6,426 bases of DNA from assembly GCA_943372585.1 (NCBI GenBank), contig CALRZF020000230.1:1-6426 (forward strand), given 5' to 3'. This DNA comes from RAM1 sp943372585 (GTDB lineage Bacteria > Pseudomonadota > Gammaproteobacteria > Burkholderiales > Burkholderiaceae_C). Below, piece by piece: positions 5,933 to 6,426 of the stretch. The position numbers were made by a program, and so were the translations under genes. Numbering within the stretch: position 1 is the stretch's first letter; every line of letters begins with the position of its first letter. The notes under the pieces were generated by a model. It saw only the letters and a program-made list of their open reading frames with translations. It did no database searches and was not told the origin of the DNA.

Positions 5933-6426
5933 ATGACTGCCGCCACCCCGGTTCCGCACCACATCGCCATCGTGATGGACGGCAATGGCCGCTGGGCCAC
6001 GCGCCGCTTCCTGCCCCGTGTGGCAGGGCACAAACGGGGGGTTGATGCCCTGCGTGCCTGCGTGCGCCATTGCGGCGAACGGGGCGTACGGGTGCTGACC
6101 GTGTTTGCCTTTTCGTCCGAAAACTGGAACCGGCCGCCTGAAGAAGTTTCAGGGCTGATGGAGTTGCTGGCTGTTGCGCTGTCTCGTGAAGTGCCGCAGC
6201 TCAAGGCCGAGGGCGTGCGCATTCATTTCGTGGGCGACCGCTCGGCGTTGTCAGACAAGGTGCGTGCAGGCCTGGCGCAGGCCGAGGCGGCCACTTCGGC
6301 CAACACGCGCCTCACGCTCAACGTGTGTTTCAACTACGGCGGCCGGTGGGACATCGCCCAGGCCGCAGCCGGGCTTGCGGCCCGCGGCGAGGCCATCACA
6401 GAAGTCAGTCTGGACAGCGCCATGGC
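5933..6426 (+). CDS. uppS: Undecaprenyl diphosphate synthase, isoprenyl transferase (3' truncated by window)
   Basis: This cis-prenyltransferase adds isopentenyl units to farnesyl diphosphate to make the C55 lipid carrier for peptidoglycan and O-antigen. The 164 readable codons out of an expected 240-255 show HIAIVMDGNGRWATRR, with catalytic Asp16 (E. coli Asp26). They also show AGHKRG with His33 (E. coli His43), and FAFSSENWNRP (58-68) with the Ser, Glu, Asn, Trp and Arg residues of the active site. The NYGGRWDIAQA segment near the edge is also typical. All offsets are ten residues from E. coli, which supports the start at 5933. No proper Shine-Dalgarno precedes it; the bases are GCGGCTGGCTTGACC. 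It begins 17 bases after the frr stop, so it probably depends on frr translation. A cdsA gene usually follows in Proteobacteria but lies outside the window. Confidence 0.96.
   Translation, partial: MTAATPVPHHIAIVMDGNGRWATRRFLPRVAGHKRGVDALRACVRHCGERGVRVLTVFAFSSENWNRPPEEVSGLMELLAVALSREVPQLKAEGVRIHFVGDRSALSDKVRAGLAQAEAATSANTRLTLNVCFNYGGRWDIAQAAAGLAARGEAITEVSLDSAM

Noticed and set aside
1..6426. A search by eye for CRISPR repeats, insertion sequence ends, tRNA genes, tandem repeats, attachment sites or an unknown defence-type system.
   Set aside because: Nothing of the kind was seen. Nearly every base is in a recognised gene or a short intergenic control region, and base composition is uniform across the window.

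Overview
The window looks like a high-GC chromosomal segment from a betaproteobacterium. Burkholderiales, and within it the Comamonadaceae (Acidovorax, Variovorax, Polaromonas or Hydrogenophaga type), fits best. This rests on the GC-rich third positions, the character of the S2, EF-Ts, PyrH and Frr proteins, and the rpsB-tsf-pyrH-frr-uppS order common to Proteobacteria. The genus is an inference from familiarity, not a computed placement.

Left part, minus strand (1 to about 2590): two genes read leftwards. The first is an amidase-signature-family hydrolase (2590 down to 1250). Its TGA overlaps the ATG of the second gene by four bases (ATGA). The second is a DadA-type FAD-dependent D-amino acid dehydrogenase that runs off the left edge probably only a few residues before its stop. 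The overlap and a good Shine-Dalgarno inside the amidase 3' end indicate a translationally coupled pair. A plausible joint role is amide hydrolysis followed by oxidation of the released (D-)amino acid, but the amidase substrate cannot be read from the sequence.

Divergent control region (2591 to 2777): it holds a strong extended -10 element for the rightward operon and an rpsB leader of about 140 nt. The leader can form two stem-loops, one of them a long two-tier stem, and is a good candidate for autoregulation by S2. The leftward amidase promoter must lie in or across the same DNA.

Right part, plus strand (2778 to 6426): rpsB (ribosomal protein S2), tsf (EF-Ts), pyrH (UMP kinase), frr (ribosome recycling factor) and a 3'-truncated uppS (undecaprenyl diphosphate synthase). 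Near-textbook intrinsic terminator hairpins follow rpsB and tsf. They divide the run into rpsB | tsf | pyrH-frr-uppS and probably act as partial terminators that set expression levels. The pyrH-frr gap is 12 nt and the frr-uppS gap is 17 nt.

I found no mobile element, CRISPR array, tRNA or rRNA gene, phage gene or unknown accessory system. The window is mostly ordinary core genome. The points that deserve a second look are the rpsB leader RNA, the amidase-dadA pair next to it, and the arrangement of the terminators.
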